NCBI GenBank assembly: GCA_903898475.1
Contig: CAIUFU010000065.1
Span: 1-9,936, forward strand
Source of the DNA: an uncultured Alphaproteobacteria bacterium
GTDB lineage: Bacteria; Pseudomonadota; Alphaproteobacteria; Rickettsiales; UBA1997
DNA length: 9,936 nucleotides
Reading direction: 5' to 3'
Made by a program: the position numbers and the translations under genes. The notes beneath the pieces are model-generated. The model worked only from the letters and a program-made list of their open reading frames with translations. It searched no databases and was not told the origin of the DNA. Positions 1 to 6,662 of the stretch are shown piece by piece (the first letter of the stretch is position 1; every line of letters starts with the position of its first letter).

Positions 1-2634
1 AGCAAAGTAAAAGATATTACTGACGACACGATCGTTAGAAGAGTATTTGGCGCAATTAACGCAACTATCCGCACTAACTATTACCAAACCGCACCAGATG
101 ACGGTTTCAAAGGTTATCTATCATTTAAATTCGATTGCAAAAAAGTTCCTGAACTTCCATTGCCATTGCCTTACGCTGAAATTTTCGTTTACTCAAGTCG
201 AGTGGAAGCAATTCACTTACGTGGCGGCAAAGTCGCTCGTGGTGGACTTCGCTGGTCTGACCGTGGTGAAGATTTCAGAACCGAAGTTCTTGGTTTGGTA
301 AAAGCGCAAACTACTAAAAATGCTGTAATCGTTCCGGTTGGATCAAAAGGCGGCTTCGTTTTGAAGCGCGATATGACGGGGCTTAGCCGTGATGAAATTC
401 AGAAAGAAGGCATTGAGTGCTACAAAACTTTCTTGCGCGGCCTTTTAGACGTTACTGACAATGTCATAAATAACAAAATCGAACATCCACACAATGTTGT
501 GATGCATGATGATTCTGATCCTTATTTAGTTGTTGCTGCCGACAAAGGAACGGCAACTTTCTCTGACATCGCAAATAGCATTTCTGCCGAATATAATTTC
601 TGGTTGGGCGATGCTTTCGCGTCAGGCGGTTCAGTTGGTTACGATCACAAAAAAATGGGCATCACCGCAAAAGGCGGCTGGATTTCAGTAATGCGCCACT
701 TCCGCGAAATGGGAATCGATACCCAAACACAAGATTTCACCTGCGTTGGAATTGGTGATTTGGCGGGTGACGTTTTCGGTAATGGCATGTTGCTTTCAAA
801 GCATATCAGGCTGGTTGCGGCATTTAACCACATGCATATTTTCCTTGATCCAACTCCAGATTCTGCAACATCTTTTGTTGAACGTGAACGCATGTTTAAC
901 TTACCGCGTTCAAGCTGGATGGATTACAACCAAGCCTTAATTTCAAAGGGCGGCGGAATTTTTGAAAGAAGTGCAAAATCAATTCAACTTACTCCTGAAA
1001 TTAAAAAAGTTTTAGCAATTGAAGAAGATGAATTAACCCCAACTGAATTGATGGGAGCTATCTTAAGAGCACCAGTTGATTTATTGTGGAATGGTGGAAT
1101 CGGTACATACGTAAAAGCAACAGACGAATCAAACCAAGAAGTTGGCGATCGTGCTAATGACGATCTTCGCATCAATGGTAATGAACTTCGTTGCAAAGTG
1201 ATCGGCGAGGGCGGCAATCTTGGCTTCACTCAAAAAGGTCGTATTGAATATGCTGTAAACGGCGGGCACGTCAATACTGACGCGATGGATAACTCTGCTG
1301 GCGTTGATTGCTCAGATCACGAAGTAAATATCAAAATCGCACTTACCGCTGCGATGCGCGACAAAAAAATTACTCTCGAAGAAAGAAATAAAGTTCTCGA
1401 ATTAATGACCGACGATGTTTCTCAATTGGTTCTAAACGACAACCGCTTGCAAACTCAGGCGATTTCAATTGCCAAATCACAAGGCATTTCAGCCCTTGGT
1501 GAGCAAGCGCAATTTTTAGATAAGTTAGAAAAAACCGGTTTCTTAAATCGCAAAATTGAATTTTTACCTTCGAAAAAAGAAATCGACAAAAGACAAGTCG
1601 ATAAAATTGGTCTTACTCGCCCAGAGCTTTGCGTGATGTTGGCTTATTCTAAAATGGATATTTACAACAACATTCTCGCCTCAAATTTGGTGAAGGATAA
1701 ATATTTCGAGAGCGAATTATTTTCTTACTTCCCGAAATTAATGCAGGAAAAATTTGCTGATGAAATCACTAATCACCAGCTGCGCAACGAAATCATCGCC
1801 ACTCAAATTACCAACTTCGTCGTAAATAGAATTGGCATTACGTTCATCAATCAAATCTGCCAAGACACTGGTTTTAGCGTGGTTGATGTGGTTAAAAGTT
1901 TCATCATCGCCTGCGATTCATTCAGGCTTCGTGAAGTTTGGGAAGAGGTGGAAAATCTTGACGGAAAAATCTCAACTCACGTGCAAACTCAAATGTTTTT
2001 GAGTGCAAATAAATTACTCGAAAGATCGGTGACTTGGTTGTTACGCAATCAATCAAAAGGCAATGTTTCAACAACAGTTACACGCTTTAGAAAAATTGCT
2101 GACGAACTTACATCGGTATTGTCTCAAGTATTGGCGCAAGCCTCTCGCGAGTCGTTCGAAAGAAAAATTGAGCGTTACTATCTCAATAATGTTGATCGCA
2201 AATTAGCTGAAAAAATTGCGGCGATGGATCCGGTTGCATCAGCTTTTGACATTGCAGAAATTTCAGCAGCGTCGAATTTTGATTTGAAAACCATCGCTAA
2301 AATTTACTTTGCTGTTGGCACCAGATTCTCTTTGAAATGGCTCCGCAGTAAGGTTTCTAATTTGAGCTTCAACGATCACTGGCAAAAACTTTCAAGCAAA
2401 ACAATTCTCGAAGACCTTTATTCTTATCAAATGAAAATCGCCAAACAAGTTGTTGATTTCAGTTGTGAAGATAAGACTCTTTGCGAAGTGGATTCTTTGA
2501 ATAATTGGATCAAAACTGTCGACTTCTTAGTTGAGCGTTTTGACAATTTTGCAACTGATCTAAAAACCCATCCAAACCACGATCTATCAGCTTTCATCGT
2601 GGCTTTGAACAGGTTAAAACCTCTGGTTAGTTAA
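1..2634 (+). CDS. gdhB: NAD-specific glutamate dehydrogenase, large type (3' part, 5' end outside window)
   Basis: Oxidatively deaminates glutamate to 2-oxoglutarate and ammonia with NAD+ in the cytoplasm, feeding the TCA cycle. The frame is open from base 1 to the TAA at 2632-2634, giving 877 residues; the family is about 1,600 residues, so roughly the N-terminal 45% lies upstream. Numbering from base 1, visible catalytic-domain motifs are RGGKVARGGLRWSDR (from about residue 71), VGSKGGF with its lysine at 116, GIGDLAGDVFGNGMLLSKHI (about 247-266), LWNGGIGTY and VIGEGGNLGFTQ, and DNSAGVDCSDHEVNIK (430-445). The last 400 or so residues form the helical C-terminal domain typical of the large enzymes. 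The ATG at 160 is internal: conserved sequence such as RTNYYQ precedes it. A tRNA gene starts 12 nt after the stop, so the two may be cotranscribed. The family call is firm; the symbol follows common usage for this type. Confidence 0.95.
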   Translation, partial: SKVKDITDDTIVRRVFGAINATIRTNYYQTAPDDGFKGYLSFKFDCKKVPELPLPLPYAEIFVYSSRVEAIHLRGGKVARGGLRWSDRGEDFRTEVLGLVKAQTTKNAVIVPVGSKGGFVLKRDMTGLSRDEIQKEGIECYKTFLRGLLDVTDNVINNKIEHPHNVVMHDDSDPYLVVAADKGTATFSDIANSISAEYNFWLGDAFASGGSVGYDHKKMGITAKGGWISVMRHFREMGIDTQTQDFTCVGIGDLAGDVFGNGMLLSKHIRLVAAFNHMHIFLDPTPDSATSFVERERMFNLPRSSWMDYNQALISKGGGIFERSAKSIQLTPEIKKVLAIEEDELTPTELMGAILRAPVDLLWNGGIGTYVKATDESNQEVGDRANDDLRINGNELRCKVIGEGGNLGFTQKGRIEYAVNGGHVNTDAMDNSAGVDCSDHEVNIKIALTAAMRDKKITLEERNKVLELMTDDVSQLVLNDNRLQTQAISIAKSQGISALGEQAQFLDKLEKTGFLNRKIEFLPSKKEIDKRQVDKIGLTRPELCVMLAYSKMDIYNNILASNLVKDKYFESELFSYFPKLMQEKFADEITNHQLRNEIIATQITNFVVNRIGITFINQICQDTGFSVVDVVKSFIIACDSFRLREVWEEVENLDGKISTHVQTQMFLSANKLLERSVTWLLRNQSKGNVSTTVTRFRKIADELTSVLSQVLAQASRESFERKIERYYLNNVDRKLAEKIAAMDPVASAFDIAEISAASNFDLKTIAKIYFAVGTRFSLKWLRSKVSNLSFNDHWQKLSSKTILEDLYSYQMKIAKQVVDFSCEDKTLCEVDSLNNWIKTVDFLVERFDNFATDLKTHPNHDLSAFIVALNRLKPLVS

Positions 2635-2646
2635 GAACAAAAATAT

Positions 2647-2733
2647 GCGGTCGTGGCGGAATTGGTATACGCGCAACGTTGAGGTCGTTGTGGGGTAAAA
2701 CCCGTGGAAGTTCAAATCTTCTCGACCGTACCA
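2647..2733 (+). tRNA. tRNA-Leu (anticodon GAG)
   Basis: A complete 87-nt class II tRNA. The acceptor stem pairs GCGGTCG (2647-2653) with CGACCGT (2723-2729), closing on a G1.U72 wobble, then the discriminator A73 and an encoded CCA (2731-2733). The D arm contains AATTGGTA. The anticodon stem CAACG/CGTTG encloses the loop TTGAGGT with anticodon GAG at 2681-2683, which reads CUC and CUU. A long variable arm (GGG-TAAAA-CCC) and a T arm with loop TTCAAAT follow; A73 and the long variable arm fit leucine identity. It lies 12 nt after the glutamate dehydrogenase stop. Its CCA is also the start of the hairpin annotated next. Confidence 0.96.
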
Positions 2734-2760
2734 GCCTTCGCTCTTACGAGCTTCGGCTGG
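2731..2760 (+). repeat. Hairpin fused to the tRNA 3' end
   Basis: CCAGCC (2731-2736) pairs with GGCTGG (2755-2760), and GCTC (2740-2743) pairs with GAGC (2748-2751) around a TTAC loop. A symmetrical TTC/TTC internal loop separates the two stems. The first three stem bases are the tRNA CCA. A run of eight T (2774-2781) follows only after a 13-nt spacer, so this is not a textbook intrinsic terminator, although it could assist 3' end formation or processing. It looks like a mobile palindromic repeat that landed at a tRNA end; that origin is inference. Confidence 0.6.
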
Positions 2761-2810
2761 CAGGCCCATCTAGTTTTTTTTAATGAACGAAGTGAATTTA
2801 GAAAAACTGA

Positions 2811-2876
2811 TGTCCACCGTAGCTTTAGCGAAGGTGGAATGGACTGTCAGACGGAGATCGTTAGAGCGAAGGAGGG
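2811..2876 (+). repeat. REP/RPE-like palindromic element in the pntAA leader
   Basis: TCCACC (2813-2818) pairs with GGTGGA (2833-2838), with GC/GC (2822-2823, 2828-2829) around TTTA in the loop. GTCCA (2812-2816) can alternatively pair with TGGAC (2840-2844). A second, diverged unit follows: TTTAGCGAAGGTGGA (2824-2838) resembles TTAGAGCGAAGGAGGG (2861-2876). The element lies between the tRNA and pntAA and contains no stop in the pntAA frame. Its AAGGAGGG (2869-2876) looks like a ribosome binding site, but it is 32 nt from the pntAA start with no usable start codon at the right distance. Similarity to Rickettsia-type palindromic elements is by structure only. Confidence 0.5.
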
Positions 2877-2908
2877 CTTATTTAGCAGAACTCCAATCAT
2901 TACTTTTC

Positions 2909-4024
2909 ATGAAACTCCTAGTCTTAAAAGAAACTCAAAAAAACGAAAACCGAGTTGCTCTCACACCTGAGCTAGTTTCAAAATATCAAAAACTCGGAAT
3001 TGAAGTTTTTGTTGAAGCAAAAGCTGGAGAAAAATCTTCTATTTCTGATGCCGATTTCGAAAAATCGGGCGCTAAAATCACCTCAGATATTGCACAAATT
3101 TTACCAGAAGTTGATGCGATTATTTCAGTACAAAGAGCTGATCTTGATTTCTCTAAAACCAAAGCGGGCGTAGTGCTTACAGCACTTCTTAATCCATATT
3201 TTCAAAAAGAAAAAATCGCCGAACTTGCACAAAAAGGCGTTTCTGCTTTTGCCCTAGAGCTTCTACCACGCATCACGCGCGCGCAAACCATGGACACGCT
3301 TTCATCTCAAAGTAATTTAGCCGGTTACGTTTCAGTAATCGAAGCCGCTTACGAAATGCCTAAAGCAGTGCCGATGATGATGACTGCGGCGGGTACGATC
3401 TCTGCGGCAAAATTTTTAATTTTGGGTGCGGGCGTTGCCGGATTGCAAGCAATCGCAACTGCCAAAAGATTGGGCGGAATCGTCTCTGCCTTTGACGTGC
3501 GCACTGCTGCCAAAGAGCAAGTGCAAAGCTTGGGCGCCAAATTCATCGAAGTAAAAACTGATGAAAAAAACGACGGAGTTTACGCCAAAGAAATGAGCGA
3601 CGAATATAAAAAACTCCAAGAGCAATTGTTAAAAGACACCATCAAAAACCAAGATGTGGTAATTGCCACCGCGTTAATTCCTGGAAAAAGAGCGCCGATT
3701 TTAATTTCAGAAGAAATGGTAAAATCAATGAAAGCAGGTGCGATCATTGTTGATTTAGCTGCGGTAAATGGCGGTAATTGTGCTTTGACAGAAATGGGAA
3801 AGATTGTTGAAATTGGTGGCGTAAAAATTATTGGTCACGAAAACTTCCCAAGTCGAATCGCTGGTGATGCGAGTAAACTTTTTGCAAAAAATGTTTTTAA
3901 CTTCATCGAGCTTTTAGCCAGCAAAGACAAGGGTGCAATTGCAATTGATCTGGAAGACGAAATCGTAAGAACAACTTTGGTGGCGCACCAAAATGCTGTT
4001 ACAAATGACAGCTTGAAGTCGTAA
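2909..4024 (+). CDS. pntAA: NAD(P) transhydrogenase subunit alpha part 1 (NAD(H)-binding domain I)
   Basis: Soluble NAD(H)-binding component of proton-translocating transhydrogenase, which transfers hydride between NADH and NADP+ at the inner membrane. The 371-residue length fits the split alpha-1 subunit (Rhodospirillum type) rather than a fused PntA of about 510. The N-terminus KETQKNENRVALTPE is typical of the Ald/PntA family. The RITRAQTMDTLSSQSNLAGY signature (121-140), the dinucleotide loop GAGVAG (173-178), YAKEMSDEYKKLQ, and ALIPGKRAP then VDLAAVNGGN separate it from alanine dehydrogenase. The ATG at 2909 matches the family start. The frame stays open 42 codons further upstream through a palindromic repeat and ends there in an ATG at 2783, which I do not use. 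No Shine-Dalgarno is evident. The partners pntAB and pntB are not downstream: ftsZ is. Confidence 0.93.
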   Translation: MKLLVLKETQKNENRVALTPELVSKYQKLGIEVFVEAKAGEKSSISDADFEKSGAKITSDIAQILPEVDAIISVQRADLDFSKTKAGVVLTALLNPYFQKEKIAELAQKGVSAFALELLPRITRAQTMDTLSSQSNLAGYVSVIEAAYEMPKAVPMMMTAAGTISAAKFLILGAGVAGLQAIATAKRLGGIVSAFDVRTAAKEQVQSLGAKFIEVKTDEKNDGVYAKEMSDEYKKLQEQLLKDTIKNQDVVIATALIPGKRAPILISEEMVKSMKAGAIIVDLAAVNGGNCALTEMGKIVEIGGVKIIGHENFPSRIAGDASKLFAKNVFNFIELLASKDKGAIAIDLEDEIVRTTLVAHQNAVTNDSLKS

Positions 4025-4055
4025 TAACCTCTTCGTAAAAAGCGCAAAAATTTTT

Positions 4056-4061
4056 TATAAT
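4056..4061 (+). promoter_or_regulatory. Candidate -10 box upstream of ftsZ
   Basis: A perfect TATAAT hexamer lies in the short pntAA-ftsZ gap. No good -35 box is seen; the best-spaced hexamer is a poor TTCGTA at 4032-4037. A start about 7 nt downstream (near 4068) would leave the ATG at 4067 off the transcript, which supports translation from 4094 with a leader of about 26 nt. The local AT-richness makes a chance match possible. Confidence 0.35.
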
Positions 4062-4093
4062 TTTCTATGACCAAACCAAGAAAATCTAAATCT

Positions 4094-5776
4094 ATGTCTC
4101 TAAAACTTGATATCCCACAGCCCGATCTTTTGAAGCCAAGAATCACAATTTTTGGTGCTGGTGGTGCTGGCGGAAATGCCATCAATAACATGATTCGCGC
4201 CAATCTTGAAGGGGTTGAATTCGTTGCGGCAAATACTGATGCACAAGCTCTGCAAAATTCTCTCGCCGAGCATAAAATTCAATTGGGTGTAAAAACCACC
4301 AAAGGTTTGGGAGCTGGCTCTTTTCCTGATCGCGGACGTGCTGCCGCCGAAGAAAATGTTGAAGAAATTGAGAAGCTTTTAGAAGGCAATAACATGATTT
4401 TCATCGCTGCTGGAATGGGCGGCGGAACTGGAACTGGTGCTGCTCCAGTAATTGCAAAATTGGCGCGTGAGCGTGAGATTTTGACAGTTGGCGTAGTAAC
4501 AAAGCCATTTCACTTTGAAGGAAAATACCGCATGGAAACTGCGGAAGCGGGCATTGAAGAATTAAAAAAATATGTCGACACGCTAATCATTATTCCAAAT
4601 CAAAATCTTTTCAGAATCGCCAACGAGCATACAACTTTTGAATCAGCTTTTAAAATGGCTGACGATGTTTTGCATGCCGGTGTGCGCGGTATTACTGATC
4701 TTATCACTATGCCCGGATTGGTGAATTTGGACTTTGCCGATATCAGAACCATCATGACCAAAATGGGTAAAGCGATGATGGGAACAGGTGAAGCAACCGG
4801 TGAAAACCGTGCTATTGCTGCTTGCGAAGCGGCTATTTCTAATCCACTTCTTGACGATATTTCAATTAAAGGAGCCAAAGGTGTTTTAGTTAACATGACT
4901 GGCGGCCCAGACATGACGCTATTTGAAGCCGATATGGCGGTGAATGCGATTAAGAAAGAAGTTGATTCAAGCGCTAATATTATTTTCGGATCAGCCTTTA
5001 ACGAAAATATGAAAGGCAGAATCAGAATTTCAGTTGTGGCCACCGGAATTGACGCGGATGAATTTAGACGCGACACCTTGAAAGCTCCTGAAACCTCTGA
5101 ACCAAGCAGATTCAAGGTGAATTTTTCAGACTCGGGAAATGCAAAAAACACTTCAGAAAAAAGTTTTTTTGATCCAGGTGTTTCAGCAAAAGTTCAAGAT
5201 GAAGATGTTGAAGAAATCAGCGACGTAAATTTCAAACCGAAAAAATCTTACGCTAAAGAAGAAAACCACAATTACGGTAAAGCAGCGGAGCATCACGAAA
5301 AAAAGCACGGCATCACTGACGAAAATGGTTTTGCGCAAGTGAGTTTTTTTGGTAAAGAATTAGAAGAAAAACTGCAGGAAGAAGAGTTTGACGAAGAAGA
5401 AGTTGTTGAAGAAAAAATCGAAATAAGAAAATCAGTAACTATTGAGAAGCCTGTAAGACAAAGCGTTAAAGCCAAACCTGCTGCTAAAAAAGAAAGCAGT
5501 GGTTTTAGTCTTTTTAGCTTCATGAATTCTTCAAAAATGAAGGACGAGCCGCAAGAAAGTCACGAAGAAGAAGCGGTTGAAGAAATTATCGTAGAAAGAG
5601 CTGCGCCAAAGGCAGTAAAGGCGCGTGAGGTGTCTGAAAAATCTCATGAGGCAGATAAGAAGCGTCGTGAGTTTTTTAGCGCGACAATTTTTGACGAAGA
5701 AGATTCGGGTGTTGGTAGCGATAAAGTTGATGATGATATTTTGAATGTTCCGGCGTTTTTTAGACGGAAGAAGTAA
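4094..5776 (+). CDS. ftsZ: Cell division protein FtsZ
   Basis: Tubulin-like GTPase that polymerises into the cytokinetic Z ring on the inner membrane. The product is 560 residues. The globular domain covers about residues 13-325, with GAGGAGGNA near the N-terminus, the GTP-binding signature GGGTGTG (109-115) and the T7 catalytic loop NLDFAD (211-216). A linker of some 220 residues, rich in Glu and Lys with acidic runs, leads to the conserved C-terminal peptide ILNVPAFFRRKK at the extreme end, the binding site for FtsA-type anchors. I chose the ATG at 4094 because MSLKLDIPQPDLLKPRITIF aligns without gaps to Caulobacter-type FtsZ; an in-frame ATG at 4067 would add nine basic residues. It follows pntAA by 69 nt from this start. 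ftsQ and ftsA are not adjacent, so the gene is detached from the usual division cluster. Confidence 0.97.
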   Translation: MSLKLDIPQPDLLKPRITIFGAGGAGGNAINNMIRANLEGVEFVAANTDAQALQNSLAEHKIQLGVKTTKGLGAGSFPDRGRAAAEENVEEIEKLLEGNNMIFIAAGMGGGTGTGAAPVIAKLAREREILTVGVVTKPFHFEGKYRMETAEAGIEELKKYVDTLIIIPNQNLFRIANEHTTFESAFKMADDVLHAGVRGITDLITMPGLVNLDFADIRTIMTKMGKAMMGTGEATGENRAIAACEAAISNPLLDDISIKGAKGVLVNMTGGPDMTLFEADMAVNAIKKEVDSSANIIFGSAFNENMKGRIRISVVATGIDADEFRRDTLKAPETSEPSRFKVNFSDSGNAKNTSEKSFFDPGVSAKVQDEDVEEISDVNFKPKKSYAKEENHNYGKAAEHHEKKHGITDENGFAQVSFFGKELEEKLQEEEFDEEEVVEEKIEIRKSVTIEKPVRQSVKAKPAAKKESSGFSLFSFMNSSKMKDEPQESHEEEAVEEIIVERAAPKAVKAREVSEKSHEADKKRREFFSATIFDEEDSGVGSDKVDDDILNVPAFFRRKK

Positions 5777-5793
5777 GTTTTAGATCGAGTTCT

Positions 5794-5898
5794 TGAATAA
5801 CCACCCCCAACCCCTCCTTGAAAAGGAGGGGCTTTAGTTCTGAGCTCGGTTTCAAGTACTCCCCTCCTTTTCAAGGAGGGGTTGGGGGTGGTTATTCA
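5794..5898. repeat. Nested inverted repeat (MITE-like palindrome), 38-bp perfect arms
   Basis: Left arm 5794-5831 and right arm 5861-5898 are perfect reverse complements over 38 bp, separated by a 29-nt loop. Each arm contains its own hairpin: CCCCTCCTT-GAA-AAGGAGGGG (5811-5831) and CCCCTCCTT-TTC-AAGGAGGGG (5861-5881). RNA could therefore fold as one long stem or as two small hairpins. The arms also carry CCACCCCCAA and its complement. It fills the ftsZ-thiE gap, starting 17 nt after the ftsZ stop and ending 20 nt before the thiE start. No transposase is encoded and no clear target-site duplication is seen. A role in terminating ftsZ transcription is possible but lacks a good T-tract. Confidence 0.9.
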
Positions 5899-5918
5899 CA
5901 GACTCAAATTCTCAAAAA

Positions 5919-6533
5919 ATGTCTCAAATCTACCTAATCTCTCCCCCACAAATCGACTTAAAAACCTTCTCCCCGCGCCTCGAAAACGCCCTAAAAACCT
6001 CACTAGTTCCAACCTTCCAACTCCGCCTAAAAAACTACGAGACAGCCGAGTTAAAAAAAATCGCAACCGAGCTAAAAAAAATCTGTCACGCCAATAATTG
6101 CTTATTTCTCTTAAACGATTCTTACGAAATAGCTGCTGATGTTGGGGCTGACGGTGTTCATCTTGGCGTTGAAGATGGCTCAATTGCTTTGGTCAGAAAA
6201 AAAGCCCCAGAAAATTTTGTCATTGGTGCTAGTTGCTACGATTCAAGACATCTCGCCATGGAAGCTGCAGAGCAGGGTGCGGATTATCTTTCTTTCGGCG
6301 CTTTTTTCGAAAGCAAAACCAAAAAATCTCGTGGCAATCCAACTACAGAAATCATCACTTGGTGTCGCGAAATGATGAATTTACCAATCGTGACAATTGG
6401 CGGCATTAACGACCAGAATTGCGCTTCTTTGGTAAAAGCCGGCGCCGATTTTTTGTCGGTTATTTCTTACGTTTGGGATCATCAGCAAGGTGAAGTGGTG
6501 GCTTTGGATAAGTTGCATCTCGCTTGTAAGTAA
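5919..6533 (+). CDS. thiE: Thiamine-phosphate synthase
   Basis: Couples hydroxymethylpyrimidine diphosphate with thiazole phosphate to give thiamine monophosphate in the cytoplasm. The 204 residues form one TIM-barrel domain of usual family length. Visible motifs are QLRLK (34-38), LLND (64-67, diphosphate/Mg2+ region), GADGVHLGVED (76-86), IGASCYD (102-108), FFESKTKK (129-136, matching the family's phosphate-binding loop) and TIGGIND (159-165). The start is the first in-frame ATG, giving the family N-terminus ending in a QLR strand; no Shine-Dalgarno is present. The gene begins 20 nt after a large inverted repeat and ends before a bidirectional terminator. Codons 2-58 strongly prefer C in third position, unlike the rest of the gene and its neighbours. 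A TenI-like paralogue is the main alternative. No other thi gene is visible here. Confidence 0.88.
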   Translation: MSQIYLISPPQIDLKTFSPRLENALKTSLVPTFQLRLKNYETAELKKIATELKKICHANNCLFLLNDSYEIAADVGADGVHLGVEDGSIALVRKKAPENFVIGASCYDSRHLAMEAAEQGADYLSFGAFFESKTKKSRGNPTTEIITWCREMMNLPIVTIGGINDQNCASLVKAGADFLSVISYVWDHQQGEVVALDKLHLACK

Positions 6534-6601
6534 AACTCGATGTCATGCTGAGCTTGTGTTCAAAATTCAAATCCCCCAATTTTTCCACCAAAATTCACGC
6601 A

Positions 6602-6648
6602 ATAAAAAACCGGCCTGAAAATTTCTTTTCAGACCGGCTTATTTTTTT
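6602..6648. terminator. Bidirectional intrinsic terminator
   Basis: CCGGCCTGAAAA (6610-6621) pairs with TTTTCAGACCGG (6626-6637) around a TTTC loop, with one C/A mismatch that becomes a U.G wobble on the - strand transcript. A-rich sequence (6602-6609) precedes it and a T run (6642-6648) follows it, so each strand has a U-tract after the stem. It sits between convergent thiE (+) and the secreted repeat protein gene (-). Confidence 0.88.
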
Positions 6649-6662
6649 AACTCTAAGCTAAA

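Noticed and set aside
2869..2876. AAGGAGGG as the ribosome binding site of pntAA
   Set aside because: It lies 32 nt before the family-consistent ATG, with no suitable start codon at 5-10 nt, and it is part of a repeat.
2909..4024. Alanine dehydrogenase instead of PntAA
   Set aside because: The RAQTMDTLSSQSNLAGY, YAKEMSDEYKK and ALIPGKRAP signatures are transhydrogenase-specific.
4067..4093. Nine-residue N-terminal extension of FtsZ (start at 4067)
   Set aside because: Not needed for alignment with alphaproteobacterial FtsZ, and it lies at the predicted transcription start.
4600..5151. 183-codon open frame antisense to ftsZ
   Set aside because: It is a shadow of conserved ftsZ codons, with no domain and no start signal.
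5882..6183. Short open frames on both strands over the thiE 5' end
   Set aside because: They overlap thiE in other frames, start within the inverted repeat and show no recognisable protein. The low stop density comes from the C-rich segment.
6534..6600. Small gene or RNA between thiE and the terminator
   Set aside because: There is no open frame or stable fold. Only a short fragment (6545-6555) resembles a common palindromic repeat.
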